DNA of 5,104 nucleotides from Gammaproteobacteria bacterium RIFCSPHIGHO2_12_FULL_37_14. Its GTDB lineage: Bacteria; Pseudomonadota; Gammaproteobacteria; DSM-16500. The stretch lies in assembly GCA_001801485.1 (NCBI GenBank), contig MGXV01000064.1, positions 1 through 5,104 of the forward strand, given 5' to 3'. The notes under the pieces are model-generated. The model saw nothing but the letters and a program-made list of their open reading frames with translations, was not told where the DNA came from and ran no database searches. Of this stretch, positions 1-4,952 are shown piece after piece. The position numbers were made by a program, and so were the translations under genes. Numbering within the stretch: position 1 is the first letter of the stretch; each line of letters begins with the position of its first letter.

Positions 1-1
1 T

Positions 2-1000
2 AATATTTCTGGAATTGATCATGTATCGAGTCGAGAATTGCTTGAGGACTATCTTGCGAAAAATTTTGATGAGAATGATGCTTTTTCTAATCACCTTCTA
101 AAGGAATTAATATCTGAAACCAGGGAAAATCGTGATAACAATATGTTGGGCCATTTAACTGTTTTCTACGAAGCAGGTAAAAAATGCACCACGATACTTG
201 GGGCTAATCATGTAAGAAGAATAATGGGAAAACAAAATTACAAAGATTCCTGGATTACTTTACTCCCTCCAACAGGCATACATGGAAATTGTGACACAAC
301 ATTGCCACTGCAGCAGTGTGAAGGCAATTCAAACGTAAAACACTTATTTTCCTATCAAATCAAAACACCAGATGAGGCTGAAAAAGCAGCTTTGGCATTA
401 TTTAAATATATCAATGCATCTTATTCCAAAGAAAATTTAATTGCGTATAGCAAATTAGAATTTGAGAGTGCTGCAGATAAAATGGATATTTTTTTCAAGT
501 TAAAATACCTAATGGAAGACGTTACTCCCAGTATTCGGCATGGTGTATTGCGAGGATTAGTCAATCTCACAGGTCATACAGCAAAAATTTTTAATAAATC
601 AAAAACCACTGCCACTATAATACAATATACAACTTCTTTACTAGGATATTTTTTATTATCCTATTATGAAAATTCATCACTTCAAAGATCAGATAATTCT
701 TCCAGCACAATGATATTAGCTCTACAAAATATTGCTTTTATGGCAGCAATGAATATTCTTATGCTAACTGTTTGTTATATCTTAAAATATTTTGGCAATT
801 ATGCCGCTGAACATGGCTGGAATAAAACTGGAAGTATATTCAAGCTTGGAAATGAATATGCGCAATATGGAATTTTTGCAATGGATGCAAAACAGCGTGG
901 CATAGTAGCAGCTGCATCGAGTGTTGCAGCAGGATATACAGCGCAATCGGTTGTAGAAACTGTTGGGAATAAAGTTATTGATCGGGTTTTACGTCATTAA
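2..1000 (+). CDS. Hypothetical membrane-associated protein, 5' end missing
   Basis: This frame is open to the left edge of the window. A TTG at 38 could be a start, but no spaced Shine-Dalgarno site precedes it, and the 12 codons before it read as ordinary protein (NISGIDHVSSRE). I therefore treat the gene as truncated, with 332 codons visible before TAA at 998-1000. The first two thirds are soluble and mixed charge, with a Cys/Pro/Gly stretch (LLPPTGIHGNCDTTLPLQQC, near 260-320) and an Ala/Glu-rich helical stretch near 370-420. Two hydrophobic segments follow, about 605-665 and 710-795, separated by a short Ser/Asn-rich polar loop, so a membrane hairpin is likely. An Ala/Val/Gly-rich amphipathic stretch (about 899-967) precedes the basic end VLRH. 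I do not recognise a family. The next gene begins 23 bases downstream on the same strand and also has a hydrophobic C-terminal half, so the two may be co-transcribed. Effector-like architecture is possible but unproven. Confidence 0.75.
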   Translation, partial: NISGIDHVSSRELLEDYLAKNFDENDAFSNHLLKELISETRENRDNNMLGHLTVFYEAGKKCTTILGANHVRRIMGKQNYKDSWITLLPPTGIHGNCDTTLPLQQCEGNSNVKHLFSYQIKTPDEAEKAALALFKYINASYSKENLIAYSKLEFESAADKMDIFFKLKYLMEDVTPSIRHGVLRGLVNLTGHTAKIFNKSKTTATIIQYTTSLLGYFLLSYYENSSLQRSDNSSSTMILALQNIAFMAAMNILMLTVCYILKYFGNYAAEHGWNKTGSIFKLGNEYAQYGIFAMDAKQRGIVAAASSVAAGYTAQSVVETVGNKVIDRVLRH

Positions 1001-1023
1001 AGTTTTCAAAAATAAGAATTTTT

Positions 1024-1980
1024 ATGCGTGTATTTGACACAAAAAAAACGCCATCATTTGATTCGAAGAACACTGTTATCGTTCATTATTGGCCTCAAAC
1101 AGAACGCAACTCTGCGGGGCATGTCAGTCTTGAAATTGTTTTTAATGACGAACGTGTTTATGTGAGTTATTGGCATAAACGTAAAATCGATCAATGCGAA
1201 AAAGACAAGTTAAGAACGCAATATGATGGTATTGAACCTTTTTGGACACAATCATTTGATCAAGATTGTATGATTGAAGGTTATCGTCATGCTGCTCTTG
1301 AAAATCCAAAACTCAATGCAGAGGAAATTTTAGAGAAAGTGCGTTCTCAAAGTTTTGCTGCTCGCATGTTACCTACGCAATCTATCAAATTATATTCTTT
1401 AGATGCGAAGAAAATACTGGAAGCATTGCGCGCGTATCAAGCAAACATTCATAAATGGGCATTTTTCTCGGGTTATTTATATCATGCAAAAGATGCACAT
1501 AATTGTTCGAGCATCGTATTGTATTTGTTGCAGCAGGGTGGTTTTGATGAATTAGTATCTGGTGGTTATGGGAGTGAATTACGAAAATTTGGTGCGGTTA
1601 TTGGGCTATTAGTCAGCCCATTTTTTGCAAGCTCCTTTATGCAATTTTTTGCATTAACATTGCTGTCCGGATGTGTTGGTGCGGCAACGGGCGGCGCAAT
1701 AGATGGCTATCAAGCAGCGCAGCCTTTTCTTCGTGCTTGTCAGATCAATAAAAAAATTACACTGCCTCAAGATATTGGTATTGCTGTTTTGGCCATGTTG
1801 GTGACTGCGGTACAGTCGGTGTTGTTTCAAGTAAATTGGTGTTTATCGCGCTTTCCATTTCCGGGAAATGTCGCATCATTTACCTTGCCTGGTAATGTAT
1901 TATCGCTTGTTATGGAAGCAGCAAAAAATGAGGCGAGCATGGTGGGTCATATACAATGTTCGGCATTTGCAATACGGTGA
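1024..1980 (+). CDS. Putative permuted papain-like (NlpC/P60-type) membrane-anchored protein
   Basis: This 318-aa protein starts at ATG 1024, with only a weak purine stretch (TAAGAA) upstream. Residues 17-50 contain the pattern VIVHYWP, then GHVSLEI (His33), then YVSYW. Residues 159-170 read HNCSSIVLYLLQ (Asn160-Cys161), followed by QGGF. A Gly-His beta strand preceding an Asn-Cys at the start of a helix is the order seen in circularly permuted papain-like folds (LRAT, PPPDE and YiiX-like groups), in which His comes before Cys. I infer a thiol hydrolase or acyltransferase fold with His33 and Cys161 as candidate active residues; the substrate is unknown. The helical stretch 95-140 lies between them. 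Residues 188-228 and 251-270 are strongly hydrophobic and probably membrane-inserting. It follows the upstream gene by 23 bases. Its TGA stop lies inside a repeated palindrome, so the last residues (about 314-318, AFAIR) are encoded by repeat sequence. The fold call is moderate; catalysis is not shown. Confidence 0.8.
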   Translation: MRVFDTKKTPSFDSKNTVIVHYWPQTERNSAGHVSLEIVFNDERVYVSYWHKRKIDQCEKDKLRTQYDGIEPFWTQSFDQDCMIEGYRHAALENPKLNAEEILEKVRSQSFAARMLPTQSIKLYSLDAKKILEALRAYQANIHKWAFFSGYLYHAKDAHNCSSIVLYLLQQGGFDELVSGGYGSELRKFGAVIGLLVSPFFASSFMQFFALTLLSGCVGAATGGAIDGYQAAQPFLRACQINKKITLPQDIGIAVLAMLVTAVQSVLFQVNWCLSRFPFPGNVASFTLPGNVLSLVMEAAKNEASMVGHIQCSAFAIR

Positions 1981-1993
1981 TTTCCCCGTTATT
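1968..1993. repeat. Palindromic repeat copy A, overlapping a stop codon
   Basis: Bases 1968-1989 are identical, in inverted orientation, to 4078-4099 (22 of 22). The unit is itself a hairpin: CAATACGG, an 8-base loop, then CCGTATTG in copy B. In this copy one extra T (CCGTTATT) disturbs the outer right arm. It contains the TGA stop of the papain-like gene in its loop-proximal part. There is no T-run directly after it, so a classical intrinsic terminator is not supported; a REP-like intergenic repeat or a protein site fits better. Confidence 0.7.
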
Positions 1994-2154
1994 CATATAC
2001 AAGCAATGATAATTCTTTTGAGATAGACACATCGGTTAATGCGGGTGGTAATACAAATGACTGTTTTGGATTTGGTAACTTGAATGCAACCTGTAATTCT
2101 TATATTTCAGGTTCTATCTATAATAATGATGTTACTATTACAAAAAATGTTTAA
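1981..2154 (+). pseudogene. Probable 3' remnant of a small secreted-protein gene
   Basis: Directly after the TGA at 1978-1980 the same reading frame continues for 57 codons to TAA at 2152-2154. It reads FPRYSYTSNDNSFEIDTSVN, then AGGNTNDCFGFGNLNATC, then NSYISGSIYNNDVTITKNV. The composition (Asn, Ser, Thr, Gly, two Cys 12 residues apart, alternating beta-like pattern, ending on VTITKNV) resembles the mature part of the secreted protein at 4198-4638, which ends NCTVSITQ. There is no usable start codon with a ribosome binding site and no signal peptide. I read it as the tail of a decayed exported-protein gene joined to the palindrome. Alternatives are a stop-codon readthrough extension of the upstream protein, or chance. 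Confidence 0.4.
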
Positions 2155-2171
2155 AAACAGAAATCCATATA

Positions 2172-2185
2172 ATTTCAATTGAAAT
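2172..2185. repeat. Perfect 14-bp AT-rich palindrome
   Basis: ATTTCAATTGAAAT lies between the remnant ending at 2154 and the LuxR tail fossil starting at 2223. It could be a protein-binding site, but base composition makes short palindromes of this kind fairly common here. No T-run or GC-rich stem supports a terminator. Confidence 0.25.
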
Positions 2186-2222
2186 GTTTATCCAGTAGTA
2201 CCATATCAATAACCTTAATGAT

Positions 2223-2270
2223 CTATTTTAATTTCAAAATCAATTCGCGCGTAGTTTTGCATTGAAACTT
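2223..2270 (-). pseudogene. 3' end of a third, lost LuxR-type gene
   Basis: On the minus strand, 2270 to 2223 encodes KFQCKTTRELILKLK plus a stop. This is the identical 15-residue C-terminus of the LuxR-type protein ending at 3129. The DNA differs at 5 of 48 positions, and all five are synonymous (one Thr, two Leu and one Lys codon, plus TAG for TAA). The sequence therefore diverged under selection as coding DNA. The real downstream LuxR gene (ending 2240) overlaps it in a different frame, and its own HTH is already complete upstream. So this is the leftover end of another paralogue whose body has been deleted or replaced; homology stops at about 2271. Confidence 0.8.
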
Positions 2271-3088
2271 TGCATCACACATGAAAACAAAACATCGGAC
2301 TCTAAAATAGCTTTGACTAATTGAACCCTTGTATTACATTTTAATTTTTTCTTAATAGCTTGAATATAGTGATCAACCGTTTTTTCTGTAATGCCTACTA
2401 GTGTTCCTATTTCTTGAAAAGATTTTCCGTGAATCAGCCAGTAAGTACATTGCATTTGTTTTGGCGTTAAATATTCATCACCATAGCTTCCACCCAAGTA
2501 ATAACGATTCAACTGAGTGTTTCTCGTAAACTCAATGAATTCATTATGATGTTGATCATTCATTTTTTCAAAAAGTGGTTTTGATAATGGAATTTTAATT
2601 TTTTCATGTTCTGCGGAATCAATAATTTTTTTAGCCTGCTCCTTAAAATACAAAATAAAATGTTTCAGTAAACGCTTGTCAGCGAGATAAATTTCTGGTG
2701 TTGCAGTATCAAAAGTATATATTTCAAAAAAAGATTGTCCGCGCTTAATAAAAGACATTCCATGATAAAGATTAAATAGATGGTTAATTTCTTTCTCCAA
2801 GGCGCCTTTATCCCTATTGGTATTTTTCAATACATCCCAACTGTGCCAACCTTCATGCAACAATTCAGGCCGTTCACCATCAAGCCACATTTGCTTATAT
2901 TTTCCTTCTTCATACATAAACCTAACACAATCAGGATCATTAGAGAGTAACAACCTAGAGCCATCTGTGTATAGTTTTAAATAGCAAAAATGAGTAACAT
3001 TAAAAGCATCAGATAAGGGTTTAATAATTTTATTGACAGTATTCGTGTTTATAATTGAAGAGTGTCTCGACAAATCAATATGTTTCAT
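2240..3088 (-). CDS. LuxR-type HTH transcriptional regulator (downstream of pair)
   Basis: This 282-aa protein starts at ATG 3088-3086, with GGGG (3100-3097) 8 bases upstream. The C-terminal region, about residues 206-262, is a LuxR/FixJ-type helix-turn-helix: YLTPKQMQC, then GKSFQEIGTLVGITEKTV, with recognition helix TEKTVDHYIQAIKKKL (234-249). The N-terminal about 150 residues (FCYLKLYTDGSRLLLSND near 34-51, then HEGWHSWDVL) resemble the orphan LuxR sensor-like domains of Legionellales-type bacteria. I cannot match the conserved acyl-homoserine lactone binding residues with confidence, so the ligand is unknown. It is expected to act as a cytosolic DNA-binding regulator. The gene lies 40 bases after the paralogue encoded upstream on the same strand, probably as one operon. 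Residues 273-282 (QSFNAKLRAN) are encoded out of frame by the 3' fossil of another LuxR gene, so the natural C-terminus was probably different. Confidence 0.92.
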   Translation of the reverse strand: MKHIDLSRHSSIINTNTVNKIIKPLSDAFNVTHFCYLKLYTDGSRLLLSNDPDCVRFMYEEGKYKQMWLDGERPELLHEGWHSWDVLKNTNRDKGALEKEINHLFNLYHGMSFIKRGQSFFEIYTFDTATPEIYLADKRLLKHFILYFKEQAKKIIDSAEHEKIKIPLSKPLFEKMNDQHHNEFIEFTRNTQLNRYYLGGSYGDEYLTPKQMQCTYWLIHGKSFQEIGTLVGITEKTVDHYIQAIKKKLKCNTRVQLVKAILESDVLFSCVMQSFNAKLRAN

Positions 3089-3128
3089 AAGAGCATCCCC
3101 AATGTTTACATGTTGTCAATTTTTAAAT

Positions 3129-3908
3129 TTATTTTAGCTTTAAAATCAATTCGCGTGTAGTTTTGCATTGAAACTTTTCACGGACATGTGCGAGATAATG
3201 TTCTACGGTTTTATAAGTTAATTGCATTTCTGATGCAATATTTTTAAATGAATATCCCTGCAATAAAAGATCAACGCATTTTTGTTGTTGCATTGTCAAC
3301 TGTTGAAATTTATTTTCGAAACCAATTTCCTCAAAAAACTCACCGCGATTGGCATCATTTGAAATAAGCATCTGTTTTGATGGCAGCTCAATATCGATAT
3401 GTTTTTTCTCAATAGAAAATTTAATATCGCGCCAGGAAGATAACTCTTTCGCGGATTCTGTCGTATTTTTAAAATAACGAATAAAAGCTTTTAATGCATC
3501 CATATTGCTTAAATACAGTTGACTCATATTCATTTTTTCAACGGGTATACCTGTAGCAAAATGATAAAAATGTGAACCAGCTGAATCTTTTTCAATAATA
3601 CTGAAAATTTGGTGAAATCCAGCAGCGTTCACATCCTGCAACATACTATTTGCTTTTCCAGAACAATTCAGACCATCCCATAAAACAAATTCTCCAAAGT
3701 GGCCTTTTGCTGTGTGAAGATCGGCAAGATGATAATTTTTAGAATGATAGATTTTTGTAAAGTGAGGTTGATTACGTAAATAAGTCATCTCAAGCGCATT
3801 GTTAATATGAACATACCCAAAGCAGTTGATATCAAAATGATCGAGTGGCTTGCAAATATCTGCCAGTAGCGATGCATGGGTGAAAGTTGGATGCAACTCA
3901 GGTTTCAT
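3129..3908 (-). CDS. LuxR-type HTH transcriptional regulator (upstream of pair)
   Basis: I choose ATG 3908-3906, which gives 259 aa. It has a strong AGAGGGG site (3918-3912) just upstream, and its N-terminus (MKPELHPTF, then LADICKPLDHFDINCFGYVHI) lines up with that of the neighbouring paralogue (MKHIDLSRHSS, then IKPLSDAFNVTHFCYL). The longest frame would start at a TTG at 3956, which is less likely. Residues about 202-259 form the LuxR-type HTH: LTMQQQKCVDLLLQGYSF, then KNIASEMQL, with recognition helix TYKTVEHYLAHVREKF (231-246). The HTH ends only 13 residues later, in TTRELILKLK. The N-terminal half is a divergent ligand- or partner-sensing domain; its signal is unknown. It is the first gene of a probable two-gene operon. 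A TTGAAA/GATAAA promoter candidate and a 10-bp-spaced direct repeat lie upstream, so autoregulation is possible. Confidence 0.92.
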   Translation of the reverse strand: MKPELHPTFTHASLLADICKPLDHFDINCFGYVHINNALEMTYLRNQPHFTKIYHSKNYHLADLHTAKGHFGEFVLWDGLNCSGKANSMLQDVNAAGFHQIFSIIEKDSAGSHFYHFATGIPVEKMNMSQLYLSNMDALKAFIRYFKNTTESAKELSSWRDIKFSIEKKHIDIELPSKQMLISNDANRGEFFEEIGFENKFQQLTMQQQKCVDLLLQGYSFKNIASEMQLTYKTVEHYLAHVREKFQCKTTRELILKLK

Positions 3909-3911
3909 AAA

Positions 3912-3918
3912 CCCCTCT
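3912..3918 (-). promoter_or_regulatory. Ribosome binding site deciding the LuxR start
   Basis: On the minus strand AGAGGGG is followed by TTT and the ATG at 3908. The GAGG core is 5 bases from the start codon, the same spacing as GAGG for the secreted-protein gene at 4198. This favours the internal ATG over the upstream TTG at 3956 and ATG at 3947. Confidence 0.7.
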
Positions 3919-3949
3919 GCTTTTAAGGAACTGTGGTATCGTACCATAT

Positions 3950-3965
3950 TGCTCAAAAATGCTCA
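3950..3965. promoter_or_regulatory. Direct repeat TGCTCA x2 at 10-bp spacing, possible operator
   Basis: TGCTCA occurs at 3950-3955 and again at 3960-3965, separated by AAAA. The two copies start exactly 10 bases apart, one helical turn. The pair lies between the candidate promoter and the start of the LuxR operon, where an operator could act. This arrangement differs from the classic inverted lux box, so identity of any binder is open. Confidence 0.35.
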
Positions 3966-3979
3966 ATAAATACACAGGT

Positions 3980-4009
3980 TTTATCGCACAAAATATATCA
4001 ATTTTTCAA
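3980..4009 (-). promoter_or_regulatory. Candidate sigma-70 promoter of the LuxR operon
   Basis: On the minus strand TTGAAA (4009-4004, 5 of 6 to the -35 consensus) is followed after 18 bases by GATAAA (3985-3980, 4 of 6 to the -10 consensus). It would give a leader of about 65 bases before the ATG at 3908. An alternative -10, TATATT at 3997-3992, has only a poor -35 partner (TTCGTA). In AT-rich DNA such matches are frequent, so this is tentative. Confidence 0.35.
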
Positions 4010-4022
4010 TAAATTACGAATA

Positions 4023-4037
4023 TTTTCTTTAAGAAAA
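4023..4037. repeat. 15-bp palindrome TTTTCTT-T-AAGAAAA
   Basis: Perfect 7-base arms lie around a single central T in the divergent region, just upstream of the candidate LuxR-operon promoter. It may be a regulator site; chance in AT-rich sequence cannot be excluded. Confidence 0.3.
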
Positions 4038-4073
4038 CGTTAAGTTTTTAATTCCGAATTTCCATTTCTGCAA

Positions 4074-4099
4074 CAATACGGGGAAATCACCGTATTGCA
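4074..4099. repeat. Palindromic repeat copy B
   Basis: A perfect 8-bp hairpin: CAATACGG at 4074-4081, an 8-base loop, and CCGTATTG at 4090-4097. Bases 4078-4099 are identical in inverted orientation to 1968-1989. It lies about 100 bases upstream of the secreted-protein gene, immediately before the duplicated leader. No T-run follows the stem on either strand, so an intrinsic terminator is not supported. It is best described as a REP-like intergenic palindrome. Confidence 0.7.
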
Positions 4100-4113
4100 C
4101 GCTATGTATTTTT

Positions 4114-4175
4114 ATTGGACAATTCACACTGTTTTTAGCGGGATGTAGTTATGCACGGAGGGCGGTTTATTTAAC
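4114..4175 (+). repeat. Duplicated leader sequence, copy 1
   Basis: This 62-base stretch aligns without gaps to 4871-4932 at 50 of 62 positions, including an identical 18-base core CACTGTTTTTAGCGGGAT (4127-4144) and a shared TTTATTTAAC end. Each copy lies just upstream of a secreted-protein gene. It may hold a promoter: GACAAT (4118-4123) lies 17 bases after TTGCAC (4095-4100), but that -35 is not conserved in copy 2. The conserved part could instead be a 5' untranslated regulatory leader. Confidence 0.75.
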
Positions 4176-4197
4176 GATTAATAACTTTGAGGTTTAT

Positions 4198-4638
4198 ATG
4201 AAATTAATAAAGTGCAGTTTAGCAGTTATAGCAGCAACAGTTGTTTCAGTAAACGCGTTAGCTAATTCAAATGAAAATTTCGGGACGATGGCATGGCACG
4301 TGAATTCATCTATGCATTTTTCGAAAATCAAACATCCTGGTGATAGCGCATTTTGGGTGAATTTTTCATACAAAACCAATGTGGGTGATCATGGTGCGGG
4401 TAGCGGTTACGTGACGCATCATCTTACAAGCGCAAACATCAATAGCTACGACAACCCTATATACGCAGCTGACTATGGATCATATGTTAAAATGAATTTC
4501 AGTGTTAGAGGTATGAGTACAAATAAAACTTATTACAAATGTACTCCCTCAGTCGTTGTACCGACACTGAAAAACAATCTTACTTTCACGCTCAATTTAG
4601 GTGAAAATAGTAACTGTACAGTTAGCATTACTCAATAA
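4198..4638 (+). CDS. Small secreted protein of unknown function
   Basis: This 146-aa product starts at ATG 4198, with GAGG at 4189-4192, five bases upstream. The N-terminus is a clear Sec signal peptide: basic MKLIKC, hydrophobic SLAVIAATVVSV, then NALA with predicted cleavage after Ala22 before NSN. The mature 124 residues are rich in Asn, Ser, Thr, Tyr and His and have an alternating beta-like pattern (for example WVNFSY, YVKMNFSV, NLTFTLNL). Two mature cysteines, Cys115 and Cys140, could form a disulfide in the periplasm or outside the cell. A Gly/His-rich stretch (GDHGAGSGYVTHH, 63-75) stands out. There is no transmembrane segment beyond the signal peptide. I do not recognise the family. 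Its leader is duplicated in front of the next gene, also an exported protein, which suggests shared control. A weak compositional resemblance links it to the remnant at 1981-2154. Confidence 0.88.
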   Translation: MKLIKCSLAVIAATVVSVNALANSNENFGTMAWHVNSSMHFSKIKHPGDSAFWVNFSYKTNVGDHGAGSGYVTHHLTSANINSYDNPIYAADYGSYVKMNFSVRGMSTNKTYYKCTPSVVVPTLKNNLTFTLNLGENSNCTVSITQ

Positions 4639-4685
4639 ACGCATTCTCCAGAGATAGTAAAGCGACAAATTATGGAGATGTGCAC

Positions 4686-4829
4686 TAGAGGCTGTTTACA
4701 TTTCGCTTTATTGAGCGAAAACCGTTGATTTTAGAGCACCGCAGTGCAGTTGACATTTAAGTCAATGAGCAGCGGAGCGCATAAAATCGACGGTTTTCGC
4801 TCAATAAAGCGAAATGTAAACAGCCCCTA
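4686..4829. mobile_element. MITE-like nested palindrome with TA ends
   Basis: Bases 4690-4733 pair with 4782-4825: 44-base arms with a single mismatch, a T opposite G (4726/4789). Beyond one further mismatch, pairing continues to 4686 and 4829, so the element reads TAG(A)GGCTG...CAGCCCCTA, with TA at both outer edges as a possible target duplication. Each arm is itself a hairpin: TTTCGCT, 6 bases, AGCGAAA (4701-4720 and 4795-4814). The 48-base centre holds TTGAC-ATTTAA-GTCAA (4750-4765). It contains no open frame that could be a transposase. The size, long terminal inverted repeats and TA flanks fit a non-autonomous element mobilised by an IS630/Tc1-like or IS5-group transposase encoded elsewhere (inference). 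It lies between two secreted-protein genes and could end or attenuate transcription as RNA. Confidence 0.75.
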
Positions 4830-4832
4830 AAG

Positions 4833-4853
4833 CGTCTCTATTGACGTGAGACG
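4833..4853. repeat. Short hairpin CGTCTC/GAGACG after the MITE-like element
   Basis: CGTCTC (4833-4838) and GAGACG (4848-4853) form a 6-bp stem with a 9-base loop. Ten bases later there is a run of seven T (4864-4870). The distance from stem to T-run is too long for a standard intrinsic terminator. It occupies the same place relative to leader copy 2 that palindrome B occupies relative to copy 1. Confidence 0.3.
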
Positions 4854-4870
4854 ATAGCGCAAATTTTTTT

Positions 4871-4932
4871 ATTGGATAATTTGCACTGTTTTTAGCGGGA
4901 TATGGTTACACAGGGAGAGTAATTTATTTAAC
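4871..4932 (+). repeat. Duplicated leader sequence, copy 2
   Basis: This is 50 of 62 identical without gaps to 4114-4175, including the same 18-base core at 4884-4901. It ends 20 bases before the ATG of the partial secreted-protein gene at 4953. GATAAT at 4875-4880 is a good -10 match, but no -35 sits at the right distance (TTGACG at 4841-4846 is 28 bases away). It is either a shared promoter region for an unusual or activated promoter, or a conserved leader. Confidence 0.75.
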
Positions 4933-4952
4933 ACTAACTAATGAGAAATCAA

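Noticed and set aside
306..318. 13-base palindrome CACTGC-A-GCAGTG
   Set aside because: It lies inside coding sequence of the first gene, is not repeated elsewhere in the window, and is explained by ordinary Leu-Gln-Gln-Cys codons.
3091..3119. Consensus-like TTGACA on the minus strand between the two LuxR genes
   Set aside because: No -10 sequence occurs at 16-18 bases (ATGCTC at 17), so a separate promoter for the downstream LuxR gene is not supported.
3909..3956. 16-residue N-terminal extension of the upstream LuxR protein from TTG 3956
   Set aside because: The internal ATG at 3908 has a strong AGAGGGG site and aligns with the N-terminus of the paralogue; the extension covers the probable operator.
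4151..4174. Tiny upstream frame MHGGRFI in leader copy 1
   Set aside because: The matching frame is not conserved in leader copy 2 (there MVTQGE in another position, 4902-4922), so a leader peptide is not supported.
4194..4379. Minus-strand open frame of 61 codons
   Set aside because: It lies entirely opposite the secreted-protein gene and its ribosome binding site. That gene has a clear signal peptide and SD, while the antisense frame has no features of its own.
4750..4778. TTGACA in the centre of the MITE-like element as a promoter
   Set aside because: The sequence 17 bases downstream is CGGAGC, with no -10 match; TTGAC is better explained as part of the central palindrome.
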